From: Bacteroidales bacterium UBA7569
Lineage (GTDB): Bacteria; Bacteroidota; Bacteroidia; Bacteroidales; Paludibacteraceae
Direction: 5' to 3'
Assembly: GCA_002477945.1 (NCBI GenBank)
Contig: DLLF01000010.1
Coordinates: 1 to 14,723, forward strand
DNA: 14,723 nt
Within the stretch, counting starts at the first letter, position 1. Each line of letters opens with the position of its first letter. A program made the position numbers and the translations under genes. The notes below the pieces were generated by a model. It saw nothing but the letters and a program-made list of their open reading frames with translations, did not search any database and had not been told where the DNA came from. Shown here piece after piece: positions 5,713 to 13,715 of the stretch.

Positions 5713-6978
5713 ATGCCTTATTATCAATCACCTCGTTGGTCAGCGGAGATAGCAGACTGCTCTATGCCGATGACCTTTGACACATACAGCAACTGCTCGT
5801 TCGGCTGTATATACTGCTTCTCGCAGTATCGGCGTGGAATAGGTGGCGCAAAGGAACACTACCTTGCCAAAGAAGTCAACCCTGTCAACGTGGACAAAAT
5901 CAAGAAAATGTTCACCAACCCTGACCAATATGCAGGGCAGTTTGCAACCTATATCAAGCAACGCAGGGTAATGCAATGGGGAGGGCTGTCAGACCAATTC
6001 GACGGCTTCGAGCGCAAGTATGGCAAGACCCTCGAACTGCTTCGTTTCTTCAAGGAGATAGACTACCCGCTTTGTTTCTCCACCAAGGCTACTTGGTTCA
6101 CGGAAGACGAACGGTATATGGACTTGATAAGGGGACAGCACAACTGGAACTTCAAGTTCTCTATCATCACTCTTGACGAAGCCAAAGCACACATCATAGA
6201 ACGTGGTGTACCCACACCACTCAAACGCCTTGACGCAATAGAACGAATAGCAAACGCAGACGCAGGAGGGGCAACGCTCCGTCTTCGTCCGTTCATTATC
6301 GGAGTATCAACTCCGACCTACCTCGACCTGATACGAGAAGCAGGTAACAGAGGTGCGACGGCACTCTCAACGGAGTTCTTCTGTGTAGAGCAACGCTCGC
6401 AGACGCTCAAAGAGTATATGCCCAAACTGTCAGAGTTGTGCGGTTTTGACCTTATGGCACTCTACCGCAAATACTCGGTGGCGCAAGGCTACCTACGACT
6501 GAACCGCAAAATCAAAGCACCGTTCATCGAGAAGATGAAGTCCCTCTGCGACGAGATTGGTATGCGGTTCTATGTCAGCGACGCTCACTTCAAGGAGATG
6601 TGCCACAACGGCTCGTGCTGTGGCTTGCCTCCCACTTGGAATTACTCGCACGGGCAGTTCTGTGAAGCATTGCAGATATGTAAGAGCAAGGGTGTGTGCT
6701 ACTACTCGGACATCGAGAAAGACATCAACGAACTGCATCAATATGAGTGGGGCAAGGCTTCGGGCTTCAATGTTAACAGCAGCGAGAAGCGTGCGCAGTT
6801 CTACGGAATGAGTATGGCTGCCTATATGCGTTGGCTATGGAACAACCCACAAGCAGGTCAGTCGCCTTACAAGATGTTCGAGGGGGTTATGCAGCCTATG
6901 GCAGATGAGCAGGGCAACCTTATCAAGGACGCAAACGGAAATCTTATCTATCAATACATCAAAGAACGAACATTATGA
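5713..6978 (+). CDS. Radical-SAM enzyme of the spore photoproduct lyase-like branch, 421 residues
   Basis: CSFGCIYC (residues 28-35) gives C28-x3-C32-x2-C35, the ligands of the [4Fe-4S] cluster that cleaves S-adenosylmethionine to start radical chemistry. The preceding FDTYSNC and following F/Y-rich segment, QWGGLSDQFDGFE (about 88-100) and the later TKATWF and LRLRPFIIG strands fit the TIM-barrel of SPL-like radical-SAM proteins. A second cysteine group in the C-terminal part (C297, C302, C303, C317, C323, C329) may bind a further metal site. SPL-like enzymes act on thymine in DNA, and radical-SAM enzymes occur in phage thymine hypermodification, so a DNA base or its side chain is the likely substrate; this is inference. 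It lies 17 bases after the GNAT gene and overlaps TerS by ATGA. Confidence 0.88.
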   Translation: MPYYQSPRWSAEIADCSMPMTFDTYSNCSFGCIYCFSQYRRGIGGAKEHYLAKEVNPVNVDKIKKMFTNPDQYAGQFATYIKQRRVMQWGGLSDQFDGFERKYGKTLELLRFFKEIDYPLCFSTKATWFTEDERYMDLIRGQHNWNFKFSIITLDEAKAHIIERGVPTPLKRLDAIERIANADAGGATLRLRPFIIGVSTPTYLDLIREAGNRGATALSTEFFCVEQRSQTLKEYMPKLSELCGFDLMALYRKYSVAQGYLRLNRKIKAPFIEKMKSLCDEIGMRFYVSDAHFKEMCHNGSCCGLPPTWNYSHGQFCEALQICKSKGVCYYSDIEKDINELHQYEWGKASGFNVNSSEKRAQFYGMSMAAYMRWLWNNPQAGQSPYKMFEGVMQPMADEQGNLIKDANGNLIYQYIKERTL

Positions 6979-7571
6979 GCAATACATCTAAACGCAATCA
7001 TATCAAGCAGGGGCGTATGGTCATTGTGGCAGAACTCTACAAACGCGGGTGGTCCATCAAGCGTATCACCGACGAAGTCAAGGCGCGAATGAATACCACC
7101 TGCTCTACACGCACTATTTGGAACGACATACAAGACCTGCTCAAAGAGTGGCAGGCTACTCGTATTCAGGACATCGACGCTCGCTTGCAACTCGAACTTG
7201 AACGCATAGACGACTGTGTGGCGGAGTTATGGGAGCAATGGGACAAGAGCAAGGAGGACTGGCAACGCGAACATAACAAGCGTGTCGGCGTACCTGTGGA
7301 GACAGGTAGCGGAGGAGACGGCGAACAGGCCACTATTCAGACCGTCCGCCGCGAGAATATGACAGAAAATGTAGTGGGCTTGGGCAACCCTGCCTATATG
7401 GCGGAGATACGCCAGCAACTTATGGAGCGCAGAAAACTGCTCGGTCTGTATGCAGCCACCAAGACGGAGGTAACGGGCAAGGACGGAACGCCGCTTATGC
7501 CTGCGCAGCAGATGTCAGAGGAAGAGATACAACGCGAGATTGAGCGTATCAGAGCCAGCCGCAAAAACTGA
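6975..7571 (+). CDS. terS: Terminase small subunit
   Basis: TerS recognises the phage genome and guides the large terminase in DNA packaging. An N-terminal helix-turn-helix (about residues 12-52, ELYKRGWSIKRITDEV ... TIWNDI) would bind DNA. A long helical part (55-100) suits ring oligomerisation. The stretch LMERRKLLGLYAATKTEVTG (150-169) is a hallmark of phage small terminases, followed by an acidic tail (EEEIQREIERI) that may bind TerL. It lies directly before TerL and its ATG overlaps the stop of the radical-SAM gene, linking packaging to the preceding genes in one transcript. Confidence 0.88.
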   Translation: MSNTSKRNHIKQGRMVIVAELYKRGWSIKRITDEVKARMNTTCSTRTIWNDIQDLLKEWQATRIQDIDARLQLELERIDDCVAELWEQWDKSKEDWQREHNKRVGVPVETGSGGDGEQATIQTVRRENMTENVVGLGNPAYMAEIRQQLMERRKLLGLYAATKTEVTGKDGTPLMPAQQMSEEEIQREIERIRASRKN

Positions 7572-7588
7572 CAAAATGAAAAACCGCT

Positions 7589-9055
7589 ATGGAGTACAAT
7601 GCGAGTATGAGGCTATTGGAATTGGAAAGAGAATTACACCGCAGAGATGCCGAGAAGCGTTTCCCTGTGTTTCTCGATTATACCTCGCCCGCCTACACTC
7701 GCAAGTGGTTTCATACCTTGATAGCACAAAAGTGTCAAGACCTGCTACAAGGCACGCTACCGACCTCCAAACTGATGATATTCGTGCCGCCACAGCACGG
7801 CAAGTCGGAAATCGTCAGCCGCAAGTTCCCCGCTTGGGCGTTAGGGCAAAACCCGCTCTTAAAGATAGTAGGCACCTCCTACTCCGCCGACCTCGCACAG
7901 CAGTTCTCGCGAGCCATACAGCGCACCATTGACAGCACCGAATACGGAGAGGTGTTTCCCAATACGTTTCTCAATAATCAGCGCGTCAAGAGCGATACAC
8001 ATCGCGGCTGGTTGCGCAATATCGATATGTTCGAGACTGTCGGCTTTGGCGGCTTCTACAAGGCTGTCGGCGTGGGCGGTTCGCTTACCGGTACTCCTGC
8101 CGACTTGGGTATTATCGACGACCCTATCAAAGACGCCCTCGAAGCCAACTCCGAGACATACCGCAACCGCGTGTGGGATTGGTACACCGATGTGTTTCTC
8201 ACCCGTATGCACAACAACTCCAAGCAGATACTCATTCAGACACGCTGGCATACCGACGACCTCGCAGGACGACTGCTTGAGCGCGAGGGCGACTGTTGGA
8301 CTGTGGTCAATATACCCGCTATCCGTGAAGACATGACTATGCAGGACGACCCACGCCGGTTGGGTGAAGCACTGTGGGAGGAACGCCACAGCAAAGAACG
8401 GCTCTTGGAGATTGAGCAACGCTCGCCACGCACCTTTGCAGCATTGTACCAGCAGCGACCAACGATAGCAGGCGGTAACATCATCAAGCGGGAGTGGTTT
8501 AGGCATATAACGCTTGGCGAGTTCAACCGCTTGCACCGTGATGAACCTGTAGTGTTCTTCATCGATACTGCCTACACCGACAAGGCTGACAACGACCCTA
8601 CAGGCATCATTGCCACCTGCAAGATAGGCAACGATATGTATATCACGCACGGAGAAAAGGTGCTTATGCGTTTTCCAGACCTCCTGCGTTTCCTGCCTTG
8701 CTATGTTCAGCAGCACGGCTACACCAACCGCAGTTCGATACGCATAGAACCAAAGGCAAACGGCATATCGGTTATTGACCAGATGAAAGAGTCCACAGGG
8801 CTGAATGTAACGCAGACACCCTCGCCGCGAGACAGCAAAGAAACACGGCTCAATGCCGCTTCTCCGACGGTAGAGTGCGGTCGTGTGGTACTTGTGGACG
8901 GTGCGTGGAACGAAGCATTTATAGAGGAGGTCTGTGGCTTCCCCAGCAAGCCGCACGACGAGTATGTCGATGTCCTCTGCTATGCTATCGACTACCATAT
9001 CGCCAACCCGTTCCGACCTATCAACAAGGCTCGGGTAGCAAGACAAGTATATTAA
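7589..9055 (+). CDS. terL: Terminase large subunit (packaging ATPase and nuclease)
   Basis: The ATPase domain has a Walker A variant VPPQHGKS (residues 66-73), a following SYSADLAQQFSR motif (98-108), Walker B LGIIDDP (173-179) and the coupling segment QTRWHTDDLAG (217-227). The C-terminal RNase H-like nuclease shows its acidic residues in FIDTAYTDKADNDPTG (324-339, with D326), IRIEPKANG (384-392) and HDEYVDVLCYAIDY (456-469, with D461). At 488 residues it is of normal length and looks intact. It translocates DNA into the prohead through the portal and cuts it. It begins 17 bases after TerS; ATG codons at 7589 and 7607 are both in frame, and I use the first. Confidence 0.96.
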   Translation: MEYNASMRLLELERELHRRDAEKRFPVFLDYTSPAYTRKWFHTLIAQKCQDLLQGTLPTSKLMIFVPPQHGKSEIVSRKFPAWALGQNPLLKIVGTSYSADLAQQFSRAIQRTIDSTEYGEVFPNTFLNNQRVKSDTHRGWLRNIDMFETVGFGGFYKAVGVGGSLTGTPADLGIIDDPIKDALEANSETYRNRVWDWYTDVFLTRMHNNSKQILIQTRWHTDDLAGRLLEREGDCWTVVNIPAIREDMTMQDDPRRLGEALWEERHSKERLLEIEQRSPRTFAALYQQRPTIAGGNIIKREWFRHITLGEFNRLHRDEPVVFFIDTAYTDKADNDPTGIIATCKIGNDMYITHGEKVLMRFPDLLRFLPCYVQQHGYTNRSSIRIEPKANGISVIDQMKESTGLNVTQTPSPRDSKETRLNAASPTVECGRVVLVDGAWNEAFIEEVCGFPSKPHDEYVDVLCYAIDYHIANPFRPINKARVARQVY

Positions 9056-9082
9056 CAAAATAGTATCAAATCAAAAGCAACT

Positions 9083-10480
9083 ATGACTATTCAAGAGATT
9101 ATTGCGCTTCAGACGCGCAACCCGAACCAAATCATTGCGGACTTGAAAGAGAAGTCTGTTATTGTGCCTGCTTGGGGTGGGCGCAATGGTCTTCAACGCG
9201 AATACGACCCGCGCCGCCACCCTGTTATGAGCCGTGCGCTCTACCCCGACATCGTACAGGACGACGGTACTATCGACCACGTTACGCGTATCACTTACGA
9301 CCTCCAGCGGCTCGCTGTCAAACGTATGTCCGAACTCTGTAACGGCATACCTGTCAAGCGTGTGTGCAAGCCCGAAAACGACCGGCAAAAGGAAGTGGCG
9401 GCAGCACTCGAAAAAGTGTATCAGCGCAACCGGATAGACAGCCTTAACACAGAACGCTGCTCTATGCTGTTTGCGGGCTGTGAGGTTATGACACTATGGT
9501 ATGCCACCGAAGACCGCAACTCTGTCTATGGCTTCGACAGTCCGCTCAAACTACGCTGCCGAAACTTCTCGCCAATGCTTGGAGACGAACTCTATCCGCT
9601 CTTCGACGAGTATGGAGATATGATAGCGATGTCCGTCGGCTATACGCGCAAAGTGGGCAGTACAACTGTCAGTTTCTTCGACACCTACACCTCCGACACC
9701 CACTACAAATGGAGCACGGAGAATGGAGGCGGTTTCTCGCTTGTAGAGGAAGAAGAATACACCGTCGGCAAGATACCTGCCGTCTATATGTACCGTCCGA
9801 CGCCTATCTGGGAGGATACCAGCAAAATCGTCTTCGAGATGGAATGGACAATGTCGCGCAACGGCAATTACCTCCGCAAGAACTCTAAACCTCTGTTCGT
9901 GGTGTTCGCCGACGAGCAGATAGCCTACGGAGATGAGCAGAGCGAGACAGAGGAAGCACGTGCAATAATGCAGTACCCGAAAGGCAGTTCTGCCAACTAT
10001 GTTACTTGGGCGCAAGCCATCGACAACCTCAAGTTCTACATAACGGAGTTGCGGCAATCGTTCTTCACGCAGTTGCAGTTACCGGACTGGTCGTACGAGA
10101 GTATGAAGTCCAACCCGATGTCCGGCGAAAGCAGAAAGCAACTGTTTATCGACGCACAACTCAAAGTCAAGGATGAGGCAGGACGGCTCACAGAGTTCTA
10201 CGACCGCGAGGTCAATGTGGTCAAGCAGTTCCTTAAACTGGCTATGGGAAAGCAGTACGCAGCCGACATAGACGCTCTACCGGTGGAGAATATCATCACC
10301 CCGTTCACTATCACCGACGAAAAAGACACCATCACCAACCTGCTTACCGCCAACGGCAACAAGCCCATCATCAGCCAGCGAGAGTCGATAGAGATGTTCG
10401 GTGCTTCGACGGATGTTGATAAGACCCTGCAAGAGATACAAGCGGAGAGTGCCAATGACAGTTTCGGACTAACTGTGTAA
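9083..10480 (+). CDS. Phage portal protein (SPP1 gp6-like)
   Basis: The protein would form the dodecameric ring at the capsid vertex through which DNA enters and leaves. At 465 residues its length fits SPP1-type portals. Support comes from the body pattern (a helical N-terminal stem, ITYDLQRLAVKRMSELCNGIP at about 70-89 followed by a helix with KEVAAALEKVYQRN, a beta-rich clip region around 150-240, and a long helix with KQLFIDAQLKVKDEAG) and the C-terminal acidic tail. It sits 27 bases after TerL and 3 bases before the MuF protein, the classical order. No residue is diagnostic alone; the call depends on pattern and position. Confidence 0.9.
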   Translation: MTIQEIIALQTRNPNQIIADLKEKSVIVPAWGGRNGLQREYDPRRHPVMSRALYPDIVQDDGTIDHVTRITYDLQRLAVKRMSELCNGIPVKRVCKPENDRQKEVAAALEKVYQRNRIDSLNTERCSMLFAGCEVMTLWYATEDRNSVYGFDSPLKLRCRNFSPMLGDELYPLFDEYGDMIAMSVGYTRKVGSTTVSFFDTYTSDTHYKWSTENGGGFSLVEEEEYTVGKIPAVYMYRPTPIWEDTSKIVFEMEWTMSRNGNYLRKNSKPLFVVFADEQIAYGDEQSETEEARAIMQYPKGSSANYVTWAQAIDNLKFYITELRQSFFTQLQLPDWSYESMKSNPMSGESRKQLFIDAQLKVKDEAGRLTEFYDREVNVVKQFLKLAMGKQYAADIDALPVENIITPFTITDEKDTITNLLTANGNKPIISQRESIEMFGASTDVDKTLQEIQAESANDSFGLTV

Positions 10481-10483
10481 TTT

Positions 10484-12295
10484 ATGCCAAAAGTAACAGA
10501 CCCATACGAACGCCAACATATCAAAAACCTTGCCCGGTACGGCAAGATGATTGACAAAATCTTCCGTGCCGCCACGCAGGAGGCAGCGCAGATAGGTGCA
10601 CTGGTCGGAACAAACAATTTCGACCCCTCTCGCGTGTTTTCTTTCAAAGACTATCCGATTACACTGTCAATGATACAATCGTTGCTCTCGCGGCTCGCTG
10701 ATAGTGTAGAAACGGCTGTCGTCAATGGTATAGAAGCAGAATGGACGCTCGCCAACAACAAGAACAACGCACTGTCGCAGCGCGTCTTTGGCGATAATAT
10801 CGGGCGACTCACCCAAGAGCAGTACCGCAGATACTTTTCCACCAACGACGACGCACGGCAGGCGTTCATCGGTCGCAAAGAGCAGGGACTCAACCTGTCA
10901 GAGCGGGTCTGGAACTACGCACAGGGCTTCAAAAACGACATCGAACTCGGACTCGACTTGGGCATACGCAACGGCTTGGACGCTGACGCAATGAGCCGTG
11001 AGTTAAGGCAGTTCCTACGCTACCCCGACAAACTCTTCCGCAGGGTGCGCGACATGCACGGCAACCTCGTCCTCTCGCAGCGGGCAGCCGACTTTCACCC
11101 CGGACAAGGCGTGTACCGTTCGTCGTACAAGAACGCACGCCGACTCGCGGTTACGGAAACGAATATGGCATACCGCACTGCCGACTACGAGCGTATGCAG
11201 CAACTCGACTTTGTTGTAGGCATAGAGATACGGCTCTCCAACAACCACACCTGCAACGGTGTCCCGCTGACAGACATCTGCGACGACCTCTGCGGACGCT
11301 ACCCCAAGGACTTCAAGTTCACGGGGTGGCACCCGCACTGCCGTTGCCACGTGGTGCAGATACTCAAGACGGAAGCCGAACTCATGGAGGAGAACCGCGC
11401 TATACTCCTCGGCGTAGAACCCACCACCGACAGCGTCAACCGCGTCTCCGATGTGCCACCGGCATTTAACGAGTGGATGGAGAATAATACAGATAGAGCC
11501 AAACGCAGTTTTTCAATGCCATATTTCGTGGCTGACAACCTCAAATATATTCCGAAAAAGTTTACTAATACCTATTCGTCACGAATGCCCTATGATACCT
11601 ATGCAGAATACCTATCCTCTATGCGCTATAACAAAGTACACGCCAACTTCTCACGGGAGATTATTGCCAACAACCGTGAATTATCCCAAGAATTGCCTAT
11701 CGCACAAGGAAAGATTATGAACTTTACGGAAGCAGACGGCGGGAAAGCAAACCCAAATTTCACACTGCCCGACGCAAACGACCTTGGGTTTTATCACAAC
11801 TGCCAAACCTGTACAATGGCTTATGAACTCAGACGCAGGGGATTTAATGTTGAAGCCGTGGCGAATCCTATTGTCAAAGGCTTCAAGAAGTACAGGGAGA
11901 TGGATAAGTTCTACACAGAAAAAGGCGTAAAATGGGATTTGCGCTTTCTGACAACAGAAGGGAAGAAAGCAGAATACGAGTGGTCGGTAAAGTCGAATAT
12001 CAAAGACACTCTTGCAGACAAATTGGCGTTCATTGAAAGCAAAACGGCTAAAAAGGGGCGTTATGAGATTTATTGTGCTTGGAAAGGAAAAAACGCAGGG
12101 GCGCACGTTTTTATCGTAGAACGTCAAAAAGACGGCAATCTGTTATGGTTTGACCCACAATCAGGTCGCCGTGGAAGTGCTTCTGATTTCAAGAACGGCT
12201 ACATCAAAAAGATGCGGCAAAACCTTATCGGAATTCTTCGCATTGATGACAAACTGATTAACACTCAATTTTCATCGCGGTTCATAAGGTCGTAA
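10484..12295 (+). CDS. MuF-type minor head protein fused to a papain-fold (Tox-PL) toxin domain, 603 residues
   Basis: Residues 1-310 are a Mu gpF / SPP1 gp7 head morphogenesis protein: RLAVTETNMAYRTADYERM (about 219-237) and the C/H-rich GWHPHCRCHVVQI (about 280-292) are its signature. Such proteins enter the prohead beside the portal and can leave it with the DNA. After a linker (PPAFNEW, 325-331, then PYFVADN) the C-terminal part is a different module: NCQTCTMAYELRRRGF (from N439, with C440), GAHVFIVER (with H541) and LLWFDPQSGRRG (with D557). This Cys, His, Asp-Pro-Gln order is that of papain-fold toxin 1 (Tox-PL) in polymorphic toxins, some of which are deamidases or proteases. The 3' end overlaps the convergent gene at 12265-12504 by 31 bases. 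GC content falls at the joint (about 11460). Confidence 0.88.
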   Translation: MPKVTDPYERQHIKNLARYGKMIDKIFRAATQEAAQIGALVGTNNFDPSRVFSFKDYPITLSMIQSLLSRLADSVETAVVNGIEAEWTLANNKNNALSQRVFGDNIGRLTQEQYRRYFSTNDDARQAFIGRKEQGLNLSERVWNYAQGFKNDIELGLDLGIRNGLDADAMSRELRQFLRYPDKLFRRVRDMHGNLVLSQRAADFHPGQGVYRSSYKNARRLAVTETNMAYRTADYERMQQLDFVVGIEIRLSNNHTCNGVPLTDICDDLCGRYPKDFKFTGWHPHCRCHVVQILKTEAELMEENRAILLGVEPTTDSVNRVSDVPPAFNEWMENNTDRAKRSFSMPYFVADNLKYIPKKFTNTYSSRMPYDTYAEYLSSMRYNKVHANFSREIIANNRELSQELPIAQGKIMNFTEADGGKANPNFTLPDANDLGFYHNCQTCTMAYELRRRGFNVEAVANPIVKGFKKYREMDKFYTEKGVKWDLRFLTTEGKKAEYEWSVKSNIKDTLADKLAFIESKTAKKGRYEIYCAWKGKNAGAHVFIVERQKDGNLLWFDPQSGRRGSASDFKNGYIKKMRQNLIGILRIDDKLINTQFSSRFIRS

Positions 12296-12504
12296 ATTAA
12301 CCCAAAGTCATCAAACTCTGAAACCTTACCGTCTTTCAGCGATATCAGCACGGGTGCATTGGGAGGACCGGGAAACCAGTGTTCCTTGTTCTCCACACCC
12401 AAACTGTATATCTCCCGACCGTCAACGTTGCACAGATATGCAGCCATTCTGTCAAGACCTTGCCTTTCTGCTTCGTCCAGAACTATCTTCGGTATATTTT
12501 TCAT
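12265..12504 (-). CDS. Putative immunity protein to the MuF toxin domain, 79 residues
   Basis: The sequence matches no family I know. It is small, acidic, without signal peptide or membrane segment, with mixed helix and strand (KIVLDEAERQGLDRMAAYL, then REIYSLGV, PVLISLKDGKVSEFDDFGLIYDLM). The immunity role is inferred from place: it is the first gene after the toxin domain, convergent, and overlaps the last 31 bases of the toxin gene, while immunity genes of polymorphic toxins lie next to the toxin's 3' end. It has its own near-perfect promoter (12554-12585), unlike its neighbours, so it can be expressed when the late head genes are silent. Leader has a small inverted repeat before the start. 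Confidence 0.7.
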   Translation of the reverse strand: MKNIPKIVLDEAERQGLDRMAAYLCNVDGREIYSLGVENKEHWFPGPPNAPVLISLKDGKVSEFDDFGLIYDLMNRDEN

Positions 12505-12511
12505 ACCCTCT

Positions 12512-12528
12512 ACAAACGTCGAGTTTGT
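12512..12528 (-). promoter_or_regulatory. Small inverted repeat in the leader of the putative immunity gene
   Basis: ACAAAC (12512-12517) and GTTTGT (12523-12528) form a perfect 6-bp inverted repeat with a 5-nt loop, between the promoter and the ATG at 12504. It may be an operator or a weak hairpin next to the AGAGGGT that precedes the start. Confidence 0.35.
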
Positions 12529-12553
12529 TGTTTACCGTCTGCAATTTCGCCTG

Positions 12554-12585
12554 CAAAATTACGCAAATTTTTCCATACTCACAAA
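12554..12585 (-). promoter_or_regulatory. Consensus Bacteroidetes promoter driving the putative immunity gene
   Basis: Read on the minus strand: TTTG at 12585-12582, a 20-base spacer, then TAATTTTG at 12561-12554. Both boxes and the spacing agree with the Bacteroidetes primary sigma consensus (TTTG, 19-21 bases, TAnnTTTG). Transcription would start near 12547, about 43 bases before the ATG at 12504. It is the best promoter in the window. Confidence 0.75.
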
Positions 12586-12723
12586 CGGATAGTAAATAAT
12601 TCGCAGAAACGCACAGAAACACCCCCTATTTTACGCTAAAATTTCTCAGTGGTACATTTTATTGTCTCTGGTATAAAAACGCGTCTGAGGGCATTTCTGT
12701 GGCTTCTACGGCTATTTCTTTTT

Positions 12724-13308
12724 CTAACTCAGCAATACCGTTTCGCGGAAGCAATTATAAACGAACATCGGATACAGGTTTTGTCGCTGCACAAAACCGA
12801 ACACAAAATTACGCTTCTCGCCTGCCACGTCCGTGCAGTCAAAATTCCTGCGATTGTTGGCAAACTCAATCCCGTTTGTTAATTGCTTGGTGAAGTCGCG
12901 TGCGATTGCTTCTTCTGCGAACACACCCACGACCTCCGTATCCCACAGATAAATGTTTCCTGTCGGACTGTTGCGGTTGTAGGTCTTGCACGTAACGACG
13001 TACACCTCTTTGGACTTGGGTTTGCTTGCGCTTTTCTTCGGCAGGCTCTGTTGGTTTGTGGTCTGCTTGGGTTGGGCGGCATTGTTCGCTATCGCCAGAT
13101 ACTCTTCGGGTATGCTGTATCGCTTGACAATCGAACGACCGTTGCGTATTTTCTCCCTCTTTATCGGCATTCCGCTTGAGCGGAGGTCGGATACGCGGGA
13201 AGACAAACAGTTGCAGTTGAAACGCTTCATCGCTTCTGTCGGGGTGATACTTTTGCCCTCAAGCAACAGTTGCTTGATTTGGGCATTTTGGGTTTCAAAG
13301 GGTGTCAT
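12724..13308 (-). CDS. Winged-helix DNA-binding protein with unknown C-terminal domain, 194 residues
   Basis: Residues 1-67 form a helix-turn-helix/winged-helix of the HTH_39 type: a first helix (ETQNAQIKQLLLEGKSIT), the turn SITPTEAMKRFNC, the recognition helix LSSRVSDLRSSGMPI (35-49) and a wing with REKIRNGRSIVKRYSI. A polar Lys/Ser/Gln linker (80-100) leads to a small alpha/beta domain that begins EVYVVTCKTY and contains VVGVFAEEAIARDF; I do not know its function. A transcription regulator or a replication-initiation accessory is plausible. Its ATG overlaps the stop of the upstream gene (13305-13308). No promoter of its own is seen, so it is probably part of a minus-strand operon from the right. 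Confidence 0.8.
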   Translation of the reverse strand: MTPFETQNAQIKQLLLEGKSITPTEAMKRFNCNCLSSRVSDLRSSGMPIKREKIRNGRSIVKRYSIPEEYLAIANNAAQPKQTTNQQSLPKKSASKPKSKEVYVVTCKTYNRNSPTGNIYLWDTEVVGVFAEEAIARDFTKQLTNGIEFANNRRNFDCTDVAGEKRNFVFGFVQRQNLYPMFVYNCFRETVLLS

Positions 13309-13715
13309 ACTTTCAATGTTTTAAGTTGGGTTAACAATAATTCTTTCATTTCGTTAATGTCGTTCCAAGCCGTGGCTAAACTGCCCATTACGGCACGGTA
13401 ATTCTCGTTGCTCTGCCATATCTCCAAGACCTCCTCGTTGGGGTCGATAGCCTCCACCGCCTCACGATAGGACTGCGAGGTCATCTTGATGCAGGTTACA
13501 TAGCCGATACCACGCTTGGAAACGCGCTCTATTTTTGCATACGCCTCCCCAAAAGGGCATTCTATGCTGACCTCCCACCCGTGGTCCTCAAGCCACGTCT
13601 GGAGTGCCGTTACGCCCTGCGGCAGCGTATTTTTTTCGCCCTGATGCCTTGGGCTGCCTGCTGCCGAACAGCAGGTCTTGGGGGCGAGCGTCTGTTTTTT
13701 TGTCTGTTGTGCCAT
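13305..13715 (-). CDS. Hypothetical protein, 136 residues
   Basis: I do not recognise the family. After a polar, basic N-terminus (about residues 1-45) comes a compact alpha/beta part with WLEDHGWEVSIECPFGEAYAK-like strands, VTCIKMTSQSY, and a C-terminal amphipathic helix ending LLLTQLKTLKV. No catalytic motif is visible. I take the ATG at 13715 (MAQQTKKQ) because the longer reading from 13763 adds residues that look non-coding; the longer start cannot be excluded as it has an A-rich leader. Stop overlaps the next ATG by ATGA, so it is co-translated with the winged-helix gene. The leader holds the GGATA-like repeats. Confidence 0.6.
   Translation of the reverse strand: MAQQTKKQTLAPKTCCSAAGSPRHQGEKNTLPQGVTALQTWLEDHGWEVSIECPFGEAYAKIERVSKRGIGYVTCIKMTSQSYREAVEAIDPNEEVLEIWQSNENYRAVMGSLATAWNDINEMKELLLTQLKTLKV

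Noticed and set aside
7859..9058. A 399-residue reading frame on the minus strand
   Set aside because: It lies antisense to the large terminase, whose motifs are clear, and shows no domain; long antisense frames are common in GC-balanced coding DNA.
12804..12811. A second minus-strand TAATTTTG box
   Set aside because: It lies inside the winged-helix gene (coding Arg-Asn-Phe-Val) and has no matching TTTG at the right distance.
12986..13324. A plus-strand frame with apparent membrane helices (LGLLALFFGRLCWFVVCLG)
   Set aside because: It is antisense to the winged-helix gene; the hydrophobic look comes from reading a Lys/Gln/Ser-rich linker backwards.
13657..13675. CCTGCTG-CCGAA-CAGCAGG hairpin
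   Set aside because: A perfect 7-bp stem, but inside a coding region and without T tract or context; likely chance.
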